Notes: a model not told the origin generated them from the sequence alone. Shown: positions 24,766 through 32,832, counted from the first letter of the stretch. The stretch: DNA of 64,000 nt from Bacillota bacterium (GCA_023411375.1 JAEYOW010000010.1:248001-312000); one strand, 5' to 3'. Made by a program: numbers and translations.

Positions 24766-25713
24766 CTAAAACAGCCCGTTGCCGGTAACGGCTTTGGAAA
24801 CAGCGTTGCTTGTGAATACCAGAATAACGGACACCACCGACTGAATCATTCCGATTGCCGTAGCGTAGGAATAGCGCCCTTCGGAAAGGCCAACGCGGAA
24901 GCTGTACGTTTGAAAGATATCGGACGCCGCCCGATTGGCGGTGTTGCCCAACAGGTAGGACTGCTCGAAGGTGGAGCCGCCCAGGCCGCCGCCCAGCAGG
25001 TTGCCGATAGCCAAAATCAGCACAACGGTGATGGTGGGCGCGATAGATGGAAGCGTGATGTGACGGATGCGCTTTAATCGGCCCGCGCCGTCGATCATGG
25101 CCGCCTCGTACATGGTGGGGTCCACGCTGGTGATAGCCGCCAGGAAGATGATAGCCCACCAGCCCATTTCCTTCCAGATGCCGGTTCCCACCGCCAGGCC
25201 CCAAAAATAGTTGGGGGAAGAAAGGAAATGCAGCGGCTTATCAATTAGTCCAAGCCCCATAAGCGCCTGATTGACCAGCCCGTCGCTTGTGGAGAAAAAC
25301 TGCAGACAAAAGCCTGATACGACCACCCAAGAGATGAAATATGGCAGGTAGCTGGCCGTTTGCACGATGCGCTTGACGGCACGGTTGCGCGTTTCGTTCA
25401 GGGCAATGGCGAGAATCAGGGGCACCGGGAACGTAAAGATCATTTTGAGAATGCTGATTCCGAGCGTGTTTTTCAACAGCGACATAAAGTTATAATCCGT
25501 GAAAAATTCTTCAAACCATTTGAAGCCGACCCAATCCGCCGTGAAGATGCCCGCGTATCCCGTTTGAATCTTATAACGCTTAAACGCCATGAGCAGGCCG
25601 GACATGGGCACATAGTTGAAAATAATAATGAACGCGATCCCCGCCAGCGCGAACACCTGTAAGGAGCGTTGCTTCCAAAAAAGCCTCCAGATCGATTGCC
25701 TGCGCTCAGACAT
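24766..25713 (-). CDS. Sugar ABC transporter permease, LplB type
   Basis: A 315-residue six-helix membrane protein. It carries NYVPMSGLLMAFKRYKIQTG after the first helix and the EAA-loop sequence YEAAMIDGAGRLKRIRHITL, both typical of LplB/YteP permeases that import plant or mucosal oligosaccharides. The ATG at 25713 fits the family N-terminus; the longer reading frame upstream lies inside the BadF-type kinase gene, which this gene overlaps by 8 bases. It forms the translocation pore with the LplC-type partner. Confidence 0.94.
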   Translation of the reverse strand: MSERRQSIWRLFWKQRSLQVFALAGIAFIIIFNYVPMSGLLMAFKRYKIQTGYAGIFTADWVGFKWFEEFFTDYNFMSLLKNTLGISILKMIFTFPVPLILAIALNETRNRAVKRIVQTASYLPYFISWVVVSGFCLQFFSTSDGLVNQALMGLGLIDKPLHFLSSPNYFWGLAVGTGIWKEMGWWAIIFLAAITSVDPTMYEAAMIDGAGRLKRIRHITLPSIAPTITVVLILAIGNLLGGGLGGSTFEQSYLLGNTANRAASDIFQTYSFRVGLSEGRYSYATAIGMIQSVVSVILVFTSNAVSKAVTGNGLF

Positions 25714-26698
25714 GTTCGAATCTCTCCCTTCCAAACCGTACAAGCGAAAGTCCCGTGGCCGTCTCCTCCACACGTGGCCGCCATTCCGCCTCGCACTCAG
25801 GCTTGAGCGCCAGCAGGTATGCCCCCACAACCGGTTCGTAGACCGATTCCACAACCCTTGCCCGCGGCGCGACGCGGTGTACCTCGGTACGGATGGCGTC
25901 GGCCATAACGGGCGATTCAGCCTTGAAAATACCGCCGCTTAACACAATATCGACCGGACGGTCCAGCATGCCAAACCGTTCCAGCGCCGCCGTCGCGTAA
26001 CGGCTGACCGAAACGCCGAATTCGTATTGCACGCCCAGCGCGACCCTATCTCCCCGGACGGCCTCATCGTCCACAATGGTGGCAAAATCCTTAACAGGAC
26101 GCGGCATGGTGCCGCGGCTGAAATCCAGTACCATGGGCTGGACATCCTCATAGCCAAAAAACGCCAGCGCTTTTTCGGTCAGCGAGGTCGGCGGACCCAT
26201 ATGCGTCGCGGAGCGAAACACGCACTTGAGCGCGCGTTCGGCAACGCTCTTGCCGCCCTCGTCCTCCTTCTCGGTATAGTTATTATAGATCCAGATTAGT
26301 TTGCGGTCCTTAAGCACAGCCGCGTTGAAGGCCGTGCCCGCGCAGAGAATCACCGCGTCCGGCCGCCGCGTGCCCGCGTAGAGGGCCGGCACGCAATCGT
26401 TATAAACGGTGGATCTTCCGCGGCCGAAGATCGCATCCAGCGCTTCCCGCAGCGTTTGAAATTCCTCCGGCCAGTTGGCGCCGCTCATGCCAGCGCTCAC
26501 CAGGCTTACGCTTTCCCATGGAAGCTTTGACGCGCGAAGCGCCGCCTCGGCGGCCGAGCGCACCGCCCGCATCGCCTTTTCCATCCCTATCAGAAAATGA
26601 CACGCGCCCTCCGCGACCCCGCTTCCGTATATCGTTCCACACTCATCGCCAATTAAGGCCTGCGTCTTGGAACTTCCCTGATCAATAGCCAAAATCAC
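25706..26698 (-). CDS. BadF/BadG-family ATPase, N-acetylglucosamine-kinase-like
   Basis: A 330-residue ASKHA-fold protein. The first phosphate loop is LAIDQGSSKTQALI, the second block is VILCAGTAFNAAV, and the adenosine site is DIVLSGGIFKAESP. This family includes GlcNAc kinases and 2-hydroxyacyl-CoA dehydratase activators. There are no Fe-S Cys pairs of the activator type, so a sugar kinase is more likely. The start is GTG, the first coding position after a strong promoter and operator. As first gene of the catabolic operon it probably phosphorylates an imported sugar or disaccharide, which would suit the GH4 enzyme. Confidence 0.83.
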   Translation of the reverse strand: MILAIDQGSSKTQALIGDECGTIYGSGVAEGACHFLIGMEKAMRAVRSAAEAALRASKLPWESVSLVSAGMSGANWPEEFQTLREALDAIFGRGRSTVYNDCVPALYAGTRRPDAVILCAGTAFNAAVLKDRKLIWIYNNYTEKEDEGGKSVAERALKCVFRSATHMGPPTSLTEKALAFFGYEDVQPMVLDFSRGTMPRPVKDFATIVDDEAVRGDRVALGVQYEFGVSVSRYATAALERFGMLDRPVDIVLSGGIFKAESPVMADAIRTEVHRVAPRARVVESVYEPVVGAYLLALKPECEAEWRPRVEETATGLSLVRFGRERFEHV

Positions 26699-26728
26699 GC
26701 TTGCATCACCCAGTCGCTTTGTATTTTG

Positions 26729-26742
26729 TGTATCGGTTTACT
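26729..26742. promoter_or_regulatory. LacI-like operator at the start of the catabolic operon
   Basis: TGTATCGGTTTACT lies just downstream of the -10 element, at about +4 to +17, where repressor binding would block initiation. It shares TATCGGTTT with the box at 30656 near the second LacI gene. Confidence 0.55.
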
Positions 26743-26752
26743 TCGTGGTTTT

Positions 26753-26781
26753 AGAATAACAGGATTTTAGGTGAATGTCAA
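26753..26781 (-). promoter_or_regulatory. Strong promoter of the ten-gene catabolic operon
   Basis: On the minus strand a perfect TTGACA, a 17-base spacer and TATTCT lie about 55 bases upstream of the BadF-type kinase start. It is the only strong promoter I see for the chain of genes down to deoC. Confidence 0.82.
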
Positions 26782-26830
26782 TAGGTTTCGAAAAATATTT
26801 GAACCGTTTTACATTCTATTTTTTGCGTTA

Positions 26831-26890
26831 AAAAAAGAAAAGGGGCCGTTTCGTCACGCATTTCAGACGAAAGCACCTTTTCTCTTTTCT
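26831..26890 (-). terminator. Terminator downstream of the GH9 gene
   Basis: An imperfect long stem (GAAAAGG-GGC-CGTTTCGTC with GACGAAA-GCA-CCTTTTC), followed on the minus strand by TTTTCTTTTTTT. It starts 23 bases past the GH9 stop. Confidence 0.75.
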
Positions 26891-26912
26891 ATAATCAAAC
26901 AAATAGATCGGT

Positions 26913-29285
26913 TTACGATTGTTCTTTTCGGTACAGCTCCGCCAAAATGGATAACCACCGCCCGGATGGCGTCGTCCATACCTCCTTATAGGTCGCATTA
27001 TTCATCTGCGGCCAATAGGGCGCGTCCTCATCCTCCAGCGTCTGTACGCCCACGGGCAGTTCCCCGACCGCCTCGCCAGATTTGGCGGCATACTGCTGCG
27101 CATACCGGATGCCCTCGCCATACATCAGGGACTGCCGGAAGGGATTAACGCCGATATTCCACGCGAGCTGGCGCTCCGCCGCGTCCAGCAGCCCAGCGTC
27201 GCCCAAAGCGCGCGCGCAAATGGCCGCCGCCTTGCCCATGGAAAGCAGCACGGCGTTATTGCCCTTAAAGGAAAACCAGACCGGGAACTGGCGCATGTAA
27301 TAGCCGTCGCCCATATCCTTGCCTGCGCGAAGCTGCGTTCCATATCGCCGGTAGGCTTCCTCTCCCGTTTCCAGATGTTGCCGCTCGAAGCTTTCCCGGT
27401 CGACCGTTTCCTCCATGCGGTACAGTCCGGCTGGAATCATCCCATAGGGGCTTGAGTGCGCCATCAACCCGCGAAGGTAATCCGCGTGCCGCTCAAGCGC
27501 GTCGCGCCATAACCCTCTCCGCGAATGCTCCGGCAGCGCGCCGAGAATGGCGCTGAGCGCCTGGGCATAAATCTGGTCGCGCGCCTGATGGCTGAAATGC
27601 ACGATGGCTTTTCGCTCTGGGCTTCGGTAGAAAAAGCCTCCACGCGGAAAATGCGGGCCCGCCGCCTGCGCATGCTGGCAGGATAGTACATAATCCATCG
27701 CGTCCACAGCGACGTCGGCATAGGCCGCCTCCCCTGTAGCGGCGAACAGGAGCGCGGCGGCCAGCGCCACGGTCGCCTTAAAAGCGCTTTCCGACGTCAT
27801 CCAGCTATGCTCCCAATAAGCGGGCGGCCGTTCGGTAAATCCCGTGCGGGCAAAACGCTCCTGCGCAAAGCCAAAGTCGGCCTCCGCGCAGGCAAGAACG
27901 CTGCGGGCAAAAACCGGATCATCCTCTAGCTGTGAAGCGCAGTACGCCTCCACGGCGGCGCAAAGGTAATTTTCGTACGCATTGTTATGCATGCGCGCGG
28001 TAATGTCATCCGCATCGCCCATAAAGCCCTGCGACCACATCGACGTGCCGACGCTTGTGGCGCGGTAACCGTCGCCAAAACGGCTTTTGAGCACATAATC
28101 CAGGCCCCAGAGCGCCTCCTCGCGCAGCCGCAGGCGCAATACCGCATGCTCCTCATCCTCCAGTGCCCCAGCCAGCTCAAACAGCGCCCACGTAACCTCT
28201 GCCGTCTGAATCAGCTGTTGGGAAAGGTCGCCCGCGTCGTGCCAGCCGCCGTTGAAAACGATGGATCTGCCGTTATGCTTTGCCACAACGTCGCGGTGAC
28301 AGGTTTGATGGATGCCGGGCACGGGATATCCGCACCGTTCGCAAAACAGGAAGTTGATCGTTTTCCAGGCCGATGGAAGCCAGACGTCCTCCCCAACCGG
28401 GAAGGGTTCCGTAGCGGCTTCCCCCAGGCGCACGCGGTATTTGCCCTCCCGCGTGAGGCCGGAAAAATCAAGCACGCTCAACTCCTCAAAGCCGCTTGGC
28501 CTAGCTGTACCCTCCAAAACGGAATGGCCCGCTTCATCCTCCAACCAAAACCTTTCCCCGGCATGCCCAAGAATCAGCGCGGCTTTTCGCGCCGCGGGGC
28601 GGTAGCCGGAAAAGCAATAGACGATTTTATTTTCCGCGGGCTTCCATCCAAGCGCGGTTTCGGGATTTGCAATACGCTCCAAGCTCATATCGCTGATTTC
28701 CGCCGTCAGGCGGTTTCCCAGAGCCGCTTCCGTCTCGCAGCCGGAGATATAGAACATCACGCTCAGCCCGGTAACGCGGTCGCGCGGCAACGTGGGGATC
28801 TCCACGGAAATGCGGTTCCATTCGCCAAGCGTCAGATTAACCGTATGGAAACCATCGCGGAAGTAGCGGTCGGGAAGCTTCACGGCGCCATCGTTGCGAA
28901 AGCACAAGCGGACACAGGCCTTTCGGATGCCCATGCAAACAGGCCGCAGTGAAAACGAAAGCCGGTTATACGCTTCCCAATTTTCTCCGGGCACATTGAA
29001 ATTCGCGCCAAACTCCCCGTAGTTGCTGCAATCCCCCAACTCCAGATCGCCGCGCGGCCGGCGGGGATAGTACAGCGGCGCGCCGACACGAATGGATGCG
29101 CCATCCCCCTCAACCGTGCACTCGCCCACCGCCGTCCATGCCTCGGGCGCAAGCCGAAGTCTGCGCTGATCAAGGACTTCCTTGGCCTGCCCCTCCGCCT
29201 CCAGGGAGCGCTCAGCGTGCAGCGGAAGCGGCCAATGAATCCACCCCGACGCCTGAATTTCCTTTTCCCATGCGTTCATCTTCAT
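26913..29285 (-). CDS. Glycoside hydrolase family 9 enzyme, cytoplasmic
   Basis: A 790-residue beta-glycanase or exo-glucosidase type enzyme. The order is an N-terminal beta-rich extension (about 1-210), an Ig-like CelD_N domain (about 215-300, PVGEDVW at its end), and the alpha/alpha-barrel. The catalytic base motif is GGWHDAGD (D350, D353), and the C-terminal acid region is LEDEDAPYWPQ with TYKEVW (E768). There is no signal peptide, dockerin or binding module, so it acts inside the cell on imported oligosaccharides, like the intracellular GH9 glucosidases and glucosaminidases. It has an AAGGAGG site, is divergent from a LacI gene, and is not fused to the transporter operon. Confidence 0.9.
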   Translation of the reverse strand: MKMNAWEKEIQASGWIHWPLPLHAERSLEAEGQAKEVLDQRRLRLAPEAWTAVGECTVEGDGASIRVGAPLYYPRRPRGDLELGDCSNYGEFGANFNVPGENWEAYNRLSFSLRPVCMGIRKACVRLCFRNDGAVKLPDRYFRDGFHTVNLTLGEWNRISVEIPTLPRDRVTGLSVMFYISGCETEAALGNRLTAEISDMSLERIANPETALGWKPAENKIVYCFSGYRPAARKAALILGHAGERFWLEDEAGHSVLEGTARPSGFEELSVLDFSGLTREGKYRVRLGEAATEPFPVGEDVWLPSAWKTINFLFCERCGYPVPGIHQTCHRDVVAKHNGRSIVFNGGWHDAGDLSQQLIQTAEVTWALFELAGALEDEEHAVLRLRLREEALWGLDYVLKSRFGDGYRATSVGTSMWSQGFMGDADDITARMHNNAYENYLCAAVEAYCASQLEDDPVFARSVLACAEADFGFAQERFARTGFTERPPAYWEHSWMTSESAFKATVALAAALLFAATGEAAYADVAVDAMDYVLSCQHAQAAGPHFPRGGFFYRSPERKAIVHFSHQARDQIYAQALSAILGALPEHSRRGLWRDALERHADYLRGLMAHSSPYGMIPAGLYRMEETVDRESFERQHLETGEEAYRRYGTQLRAGKDMGDGYYMRQFPVWFSFKGNNAVLLSMGKAAAICARALGDAGLLDAAERQLAWNIGVNPFRQSLMYGEGIRYAQQYAAKSGEAVGELPVGVQTLEDEDAPYWPQMNNATYKEVWTTPSGRWLSILAELYRKEQS

Positions 29286-29344
29286 TTGTCCTCCTTATTC
29301 TTCTTTTTGTTGATCCTCTGCTTTCCTTTTGGTACATACTGTTG

Positions 29345-29350
29345 TATAAT
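29345..29350 (+). promoter_or_regulatory. -10 element of the second LacI gene
   Basis: A perfect TATAAT 49 bases before the start codon and 6 bases before an operator palindrome. The -35 is poor, which would fit a weak, autoregulated repressor promoter. Confidence 0.5.
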
Positions 29351-29355
29351 AGGAA

Positions 29356-29369
29356 TGGTATCGCTACCA
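29356..29369. promoter_or_regulatory. LacI-type operator between GH9 and the second LacI gene
   Basis: TGGTATCGCTACCA is a 14-base palindrome with one mismatch and a central CG, the classic LacI-family architecture. It is placed so that one bound repressor could cover the start sites of both divergent genes. Confidence 0.7.
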
Positions 29370-29398
29370 CAATCGGCTTGGAAGGAGCGCTCCCCAGC

Positions 29399-30469
29399 AT
29401 GAAAGAGAACATTACCATCTATGAGATCGCCAAAGAGAGCGGCGTTTCCGTCTCGACGGTTTCACGTGTGCTCAACGACAGCCCCCGCGTTTCCGATAAA
29501 ACGCGCGCCGCCGTAATGCGCGTCATCGAAGCCCGCCACTTTTCACCCAACGCTATCGCCCGCGCCATGACCCGCCAAACCACGCGGAGCATCGGCGTAG
29601 TCCTGCCCGATATTACCAACCCCTATTTCTCCGCCCTTTTTTTGGAGATCCAACGTTATACGCTGGCACACGGCTACTCTGTGCTTTTGTATAACACCCT
29701 GTTTGGCGGCGCCTCGCACGAGATTGGCAGCCCGTTCGGCGAGCTTCAATACTTCGATATGCTGAAGGAAAAACGCGTGGACGGAGCGATCGTCGTTGGC
29801 GGCCAAATGGATCTGGACACCCCGTCGGAGGATTATGTACGCGCGCTCAACCGTCTGAACCAATCCATCCCCGTGGTTGCCATTGGTCAACAATTGGAGG
29901 GCTGCGACTGCCTGTTTATCAACCGCAATCTGGGCGGTGGGGTCGCCTCGCTGCTTCAGCACCTGGCCGCGCTTGGCAACCGGCGCATCGGGTTTATCGG
30001 TGGGCAACAGGGTGTGCGGCAGACCACCGAGCGGCTCAAGGCGTACCGGGCTACATTGCGCGCGCTGCAGCTTCCCGCGTCCGACGAGCTGGTTATTCTT
30101 TCCAACTATTACCTGGAGGACGGCTACCGGAATATGAAGCAGCTGCTTGACCGCCGGCTTCCTGTGGACGCGGTCATCGCCATCAACGATCAGGTCGCCA
30201 TCGGCGCCATGCGGGCGGTCCGTGACGCGCGCCTTGATGTGCCGGAGGATATCGCCGTTGTCAGCTGCGATGCTTTCCCCGGTGGTGAATACCAATATCC
30301 CCGCCTCACAGGCCTGAACCAGCAGAACGAGTATATCGGAAAGCTGGCTATCCTTGCGCTGATGAGCGCAATACAGGGCGTTCGTGAAACCATCAGCATC
30401 AACCACTCCCCGCTGCTCGTCATCCGCGAATCATGCGGTGCTCAGCTAGGCGTTCGTGCCCGCAATTGA
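29399..30469 (+). CDS. LacI-family transcriptional regulator (second copy)
   Basis: A 356-residue repressor. The helix-turn-helix is IYEIAKESGVSVSTVSRVLN (about 7-26) with hinge FSPNAIARAM. The sensor domain has SIGVVLPDITNPYFSALFLE, NRRIGFIGG and a late VPEDIAVVSCDAFPGGEY. The recognition helix is the CcpA/PurR-like VSTVSRVLN, which suits sites of the TGnnAnCGnTnnCA type found on both sides of this gene. The ATG at 29399 has GGAAGGAG upstream; the longer frame upstream has no family similarity. It probably represses GH9, itself, the TIM-barrel gene downstream and perhaps the catabolic operon. Confidence 0.94.
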   Translation: MKENITIYEIAKESGVSVSTVSRVLNDSPRVSDKTRAAVMRVIEARHFSPNAIARAMTRQTTRSIGVVLPDITNPYFSALFLEIQRYTLAHGYSVLLYNTLFGGASHEIGSPFGELQYFDMLKEKRVDGAIVVGGQMDLDTPSEDYVRALNRLNQSIPVVAIGQQLEGCDCLFINRNLGGGVASLLQHLAALGNRRIGFIGGQQGVRQTTERLKAYRATLRALQLPASDELVILSNYYLEDGYRNMKQLLDRRLPVDAVIAINDQVAIGAMRAVRDARLDVPEDIAVVSCDAFPGGEYQYPRLTGLNQQNEYIGKLAILALMSAIQGVRETISINHSPLLVIRESCGAQLGVRARN

Positions 30470-30472
30470 TGC

Positions 30473-30485
30473 AACCGCTACCACA
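30473..30485. promoter_or_regulatory. LacI-like box after the second LacI gene
   Basis: AACCGCTACCACA, whose reverse complement TGTGGTAGCGGTT matches the arm of the operator at 29356. It begins 4 bases past the LacI stop. Confidence 0.45.
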
Positions 30486-30579
30486 TTCTTGCTTACCAAG
30501 GGGCTTGTTCCACAGATTATAGCATGTTCGCATCCCAAAAAGCAAGAGCACAAAGTATGATTTTCACTTTGTTTTGACG

Positions 30580-30608
30580 TTGACATCCGGGCTTTTGCGT
30601 AGTATATT
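30580..30608 (+). promoter_or_regulatory. Strong promoter of the second TIM-barrel gene
   Basis: TTGACA, a 17-base spacer and TATATT, about 145 bases before the start codon. Confidence 0.8.
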
Positions 30609-30655
30609 GACATTGACGGCGCATGGCGCTTTACGGAAAAATTTCGTTTATAGTT

Positions 30656-30670
30656 GTGGTATCGGTTTCC
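30656..30670. promoter_or_regulatory. LacI-like operator in the leader of the TIM-barrel gene
   Basis: GTGGTATCGGTTTCC lies about 40 bases after the predicted transcription start. It shares TGGTATCG with the box at 29356 and TATCGGTTT with the box at 26729. Confidence 0.5.
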
Positions 30671-30751
30671 TCCTTTGATTTACCAGGAGTTTGCACGTCT
30701 GGCGGACCACTTAATATCCCGTTTGCGATCAGGAAAGGATGGTTAAGCATT

Positions 30752-31594
30752 ATGCAAAGTACTTGCCCGGGGCTCTGCCTGTATACCGTGCGGCATGCCA
30801 TGCAAAAGGATTTGACGGATACGTTTCAGCTTCTTGCTGCCGTGGGTTACCGCGGCGTAGAACTTTTCGGCCACCGCCTTACGCACGACCTTTCAAGGCT
30901 GCGCGCCGCCATGCAGTCAAGCGAGCTTACCCCCGTTTCCTGGCAGGTTCCATGGCAGGAGGCAGCCGACGAGGCCCTGCCCGAGAGCCTCCTCTCCTGT
31001 GGTTGCCGCACAGCAGTGGTATCCACGCTTTTTGTTTCACATACCCTACCCTCAAGGGATGAGTGGTTTGCCCAGATCGATGAAATCAACAGCCTAGCGG
31101 ATCGCTTTGCGCGCGACGGGCTGCGGCTTGGCTGCCACACCTCGGCTTTTACCTTTGCACCCTGCGACCAGCACGCGACCTATTTTGAGTTTTTGCTTTC
31201 CAGACTTGCCCCCGGCGTGCTGATTGAGCTGGATACCGGCAACTGCTACCAGGGCGGCATGGACCCCTGCGAGGCCATCCGGCTGTGCGGCAAAAGGCCC
31301 CGTTATCTCCATATGAAGCCCTATTCCCCGAACAAACGCTTTAACGTCGTGTTGGGAGAGAAGGAAGACGCCAGCGGCTGGACCTCCATCCTCGCGGCGG
31401 ACGCCGGCCATGCCGAGCAATGGCTGATTGAGGGCGCATGTAACAGCCTGCAGGAAATGCACGTCGCCTGCCTGAGCCTTGACAACTGGCGGCGGTTTCT
31501 TACTCAAAATTTACAAAGGCCGGCATCTCCTTTGCCTGCATTCAGCGGCAAAGCTTCGGCTCCGGCTTTTCATGATTCGCTTTCTTCCCTTTAG
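30752..31594 (+). CDS. Sugar phosphate isomerase/epimerase-like TIM-barrel protein
   Basis: A 280-residue member of the same broad family as the operon's 325-residue isomerase, but distinct from it. It begins GLCLYTVRHAMQKD, then GYRGVELFGH in the second strand, LGCHTSAFTF, and GVLIELDTGNCYQGGMD with the metal-binding Glu and Asp. YLHMKPYSP and WLIEGA hold further likely ligands. Several relatives are annotated as IolE-type or hydroxypyruvate-isomerase-like. The ATG at 30752 was used because earlier in-frame codons lie in the promoter leader. The TAG stop lies inside the left arm of a large terminator palindrome. Confidence 0.8.
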   Translation: MQSTCPGLCLYTVRHAMQKDLTDTFQLLAAVGYRGVELFGHRLTHDLSRLRAAMQSSELTPVSWQVPWQEAADEALPESLLSCGCRTAVVSTLFVSHTLPSRDEWFAQIDEINSLADRFARDGLRLGCHTSAFTFAPCDQHATYFEFLLSRLAPGVLIELDTGNCYQGGMDPCEAIRLCGKRPRYLHMKPYSPNKRFNVVLGEKEDASGWTSILAADAGHAEQWLIEGACNSLQEMHVACLSLDNWRRFLTQNLQRPASPLPAFSGKASAPAFHDSLSSL

Positions 31595-31652
31595 GATAAG
31601 CAAAGAGCCGCCGGCGCATAGCACTGCGCCGGCGGCTCTTTGCTTATCCTAA
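31591..31652. terminator. Very long bidirectional terminator
   Basis: A perfect 28-bp inverted repeat with a 6-base loop (TAGCAC). The left arm, 31591-31618, begins TTAGGATAAGCAAAGAGCC; the right arm, 31625-31652, is its exact complement. TTTG runs inside the arms and A/T-rich ends allow termination in both directions, separating convergent genes. The left arm covers the stop codon of the upstream gene. Confidence 0.85.
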
Positions 31653-31674
31653 AAACCCAACGTCCTCGGTTTTC

Positions 31675-32067
31675 CTATGCGGATACATCCGCCTCCTCGG
31701 CAATCAACACCTGAACGCCTGGTAGCAGTTGGCTCAGCGTCTCGGCAATGCCGCGCGCACGGTCACCGCCGCCCATAACCACCTGCTTCACGCCGTTTTG
31801 CTGCGCATAATTCGCCATTGCGGTCACAGGCACGTCCGAAGCGAGCACGCACATTTCCGCGCCCGCCTCTCCGGAGAGGGCGTACAAATAGTTAAGCGCC
31901 TGTGCGTTAATTGCGGGCTCGCCCATGCTTTTACCGGAGCTGCTGGCAACGTGTAAAACCAGCAGAGGGCAGCCCAGTCTAAGCGCCATATCGGCTCCCT
32001 TGCGGATCAGCCGGGCGCATGCGTATTGAAGCGTAACCAGCACCAGGATCGGCGGTTGACTGCTCAT
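31675..32067 (-). CDS. Universal-stress/KdpD-Usp-like small protein
   Basis: A 130-residue single-domain protein with a Rossmann-like Usp pattern: PILVLVTLQYACARLIRKGA as the first strand and helix, PLLVLHVASSSG as the second strand, and a nucleotide-loop-like QVVMGGGDRARG near the end. This resembles the Usp domain of KdpD sensor kinases more than stand-alone UspA. It follows the genes for the Na+-pump decarboxylase beta and gamma subunits and a small membrane protein on the same strand, 19 bases after the last of these. A regulatory or accessory role for that complex is possible but inferred only from position. Confidence 0.7.
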   Translation of the reverse strand: MSSQPPILVLVTLQYACARLIRKGADMALRLGCPLLVLHVASSSGKSMGEPAINAQALNYLYALSGEAGAEMCVLASDVPVTAMANYAQQNGVKQVVMGGGDRARGIAETLSQLLPGVQVLIAEEADVSA

Positions 32068-32086
32068 GGGAAACCCATCCCTTTCG

Positions 32087-32572
32087 TCAGGCGGTTTTCA
32101 GATCCGCAACCATTTTGTCGTTGCTTTCCACGGTCACGCGCGTCCCCAGCGGAATCTGAGGCTTTGGCTTTTGCACATCGAAATAGAACAGCCTGTCGTC
32201 CTCCGCGTCGTCGCGCTCGCCAACATTTACCAGCATCGCGTAGCAATCAATGCCGTCCTTATCGCTCACGTCATCTGAAAACGCTTTAAAAATACCGGTC
32301 GTTTCGCGTTTTCGGCCGTTAAGCATGTAATTGACGTGGTTCTTATAAAGGAGAGCGGGGCGCACATACACGCCGTAGAAAAACAGGAAGTACACACCGC
32401 CCAGCACGGTCAGCGCGGCCGTGACCATCCACATCTGTCCGCTTCTGGCAATCCTGCCAGCCACGAACACAGCGATAGCGGCCAGCAGAATCACCGCCGC
32501 CGGCGCGGCTGTAATCCACCAACGCTTTTTAAGTATGCTCTTCACCTGCGTAAAGTCATCCTGCGTGTACAT
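32087..32572 (-). CDS. Small membrane protein of unknown function in the Na+-pump decarboxylase cluster
   Basis: A 161-residue protein with two adjacent transmembrane helices (about 20-42 and 48-68) after a short polar N-terminus. A cytoplasmic C-terminal domain of about 90 residues (ETTGIFKAFSDD, PLGTRVTVESNDKMV) looks like a small beta-barrel. I do not recognise the family. The ATG at 32572 follows AAGGAGG at 7 bases; a GTG two codons earlier is too close. It is 12 bases after the OadG-like gene and probably part of the same transcript. Confidence 0.7.
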   Translation of the reverse strand: MYTQDDFTQVKSILKKRWWITAAPAAVILLAAIAVFVAGRIARSGQMWMVTAALTVLGGVYFLFFYGVYVRPALLYKNHVNYMLNGRKRETTGIFKAFSDDVSDKDGIDCYAMLVNVGERDDAEDDRLFYFDVQKPKPQIPLGTRVTVESNDKMVADLKTA

Positions 32573-32584
32573 GCGCACGCCTCC

Positions 32585-32791
32585 TTACCGTTGTTCATCC
32601 TTGGTCTTGATTTTCTGCATCAGCTTGATCGTGATAAAAAACAACGCAAGCACGATAAATACGCCAATCAAACCGATCACCGTGGTCAGCAGACCCTTGG
32701 TAAACAAGGGAAGCGCCACCAGCCCGGAGGCCGCGTTTCCGGCCGCCTCCACGGTGGCCTCGCTCATCGTCGAAATCCAGCTCATCAACAT
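32585..32791 (-). CDS. OadG-like gamma subunit of a Na+-translocating decarboxylase
   Basis: A 68-residue single-span membrane protein. A short outside segment is followed by the helix GLLTTVIGLIGVFIVLALFF (about 33-52) and the charged tail KLMQKIKTKDEQR. Length, the G-L-T-x(2)-x-G-x-G-V-F pattern before the helix and position next to oadB identify it as the small gamma subunit that assembles the complex. The Pro-rich, zinc-binding His tail of enterobacterial OadG is missing, as is usual in Firmicutes. Confidence 0.78.
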   Translation of the reverse strand: MLMSWISTMSEATVEAAGNAASGLVALPLFTKGLLTTVIGLIGVFIVLALFFITIKLMQKIKTKDEQR

Positions 32792-32832
32792 AGCAATCCC
32801 TTACCTTTCAAAATTCATCAGTCGGCAAAATC

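Noticed and set aside
25706..26698. 2-hydroxyacyl-CoA dehydratase activator
   Set aside because: BadF fold, but no Cys pair for the bridging iron-sulfur cluster and no dehydratase subunits nearby.
27987..28952. 321-residue plus-strand reading frame
   Set aside because: Antisense to GH9, which has intact catalytic motifs.
29285..31594. C-glycoside deglycosylation (DgpABC-like) system from the TIM-barrel and Gfo/Idh genes
   Set aside because: No DgpB-like small beta protein is present and the Gfo/Idh genes are not adjacent to the TIM-barrel gene, so the evidence is too thin.
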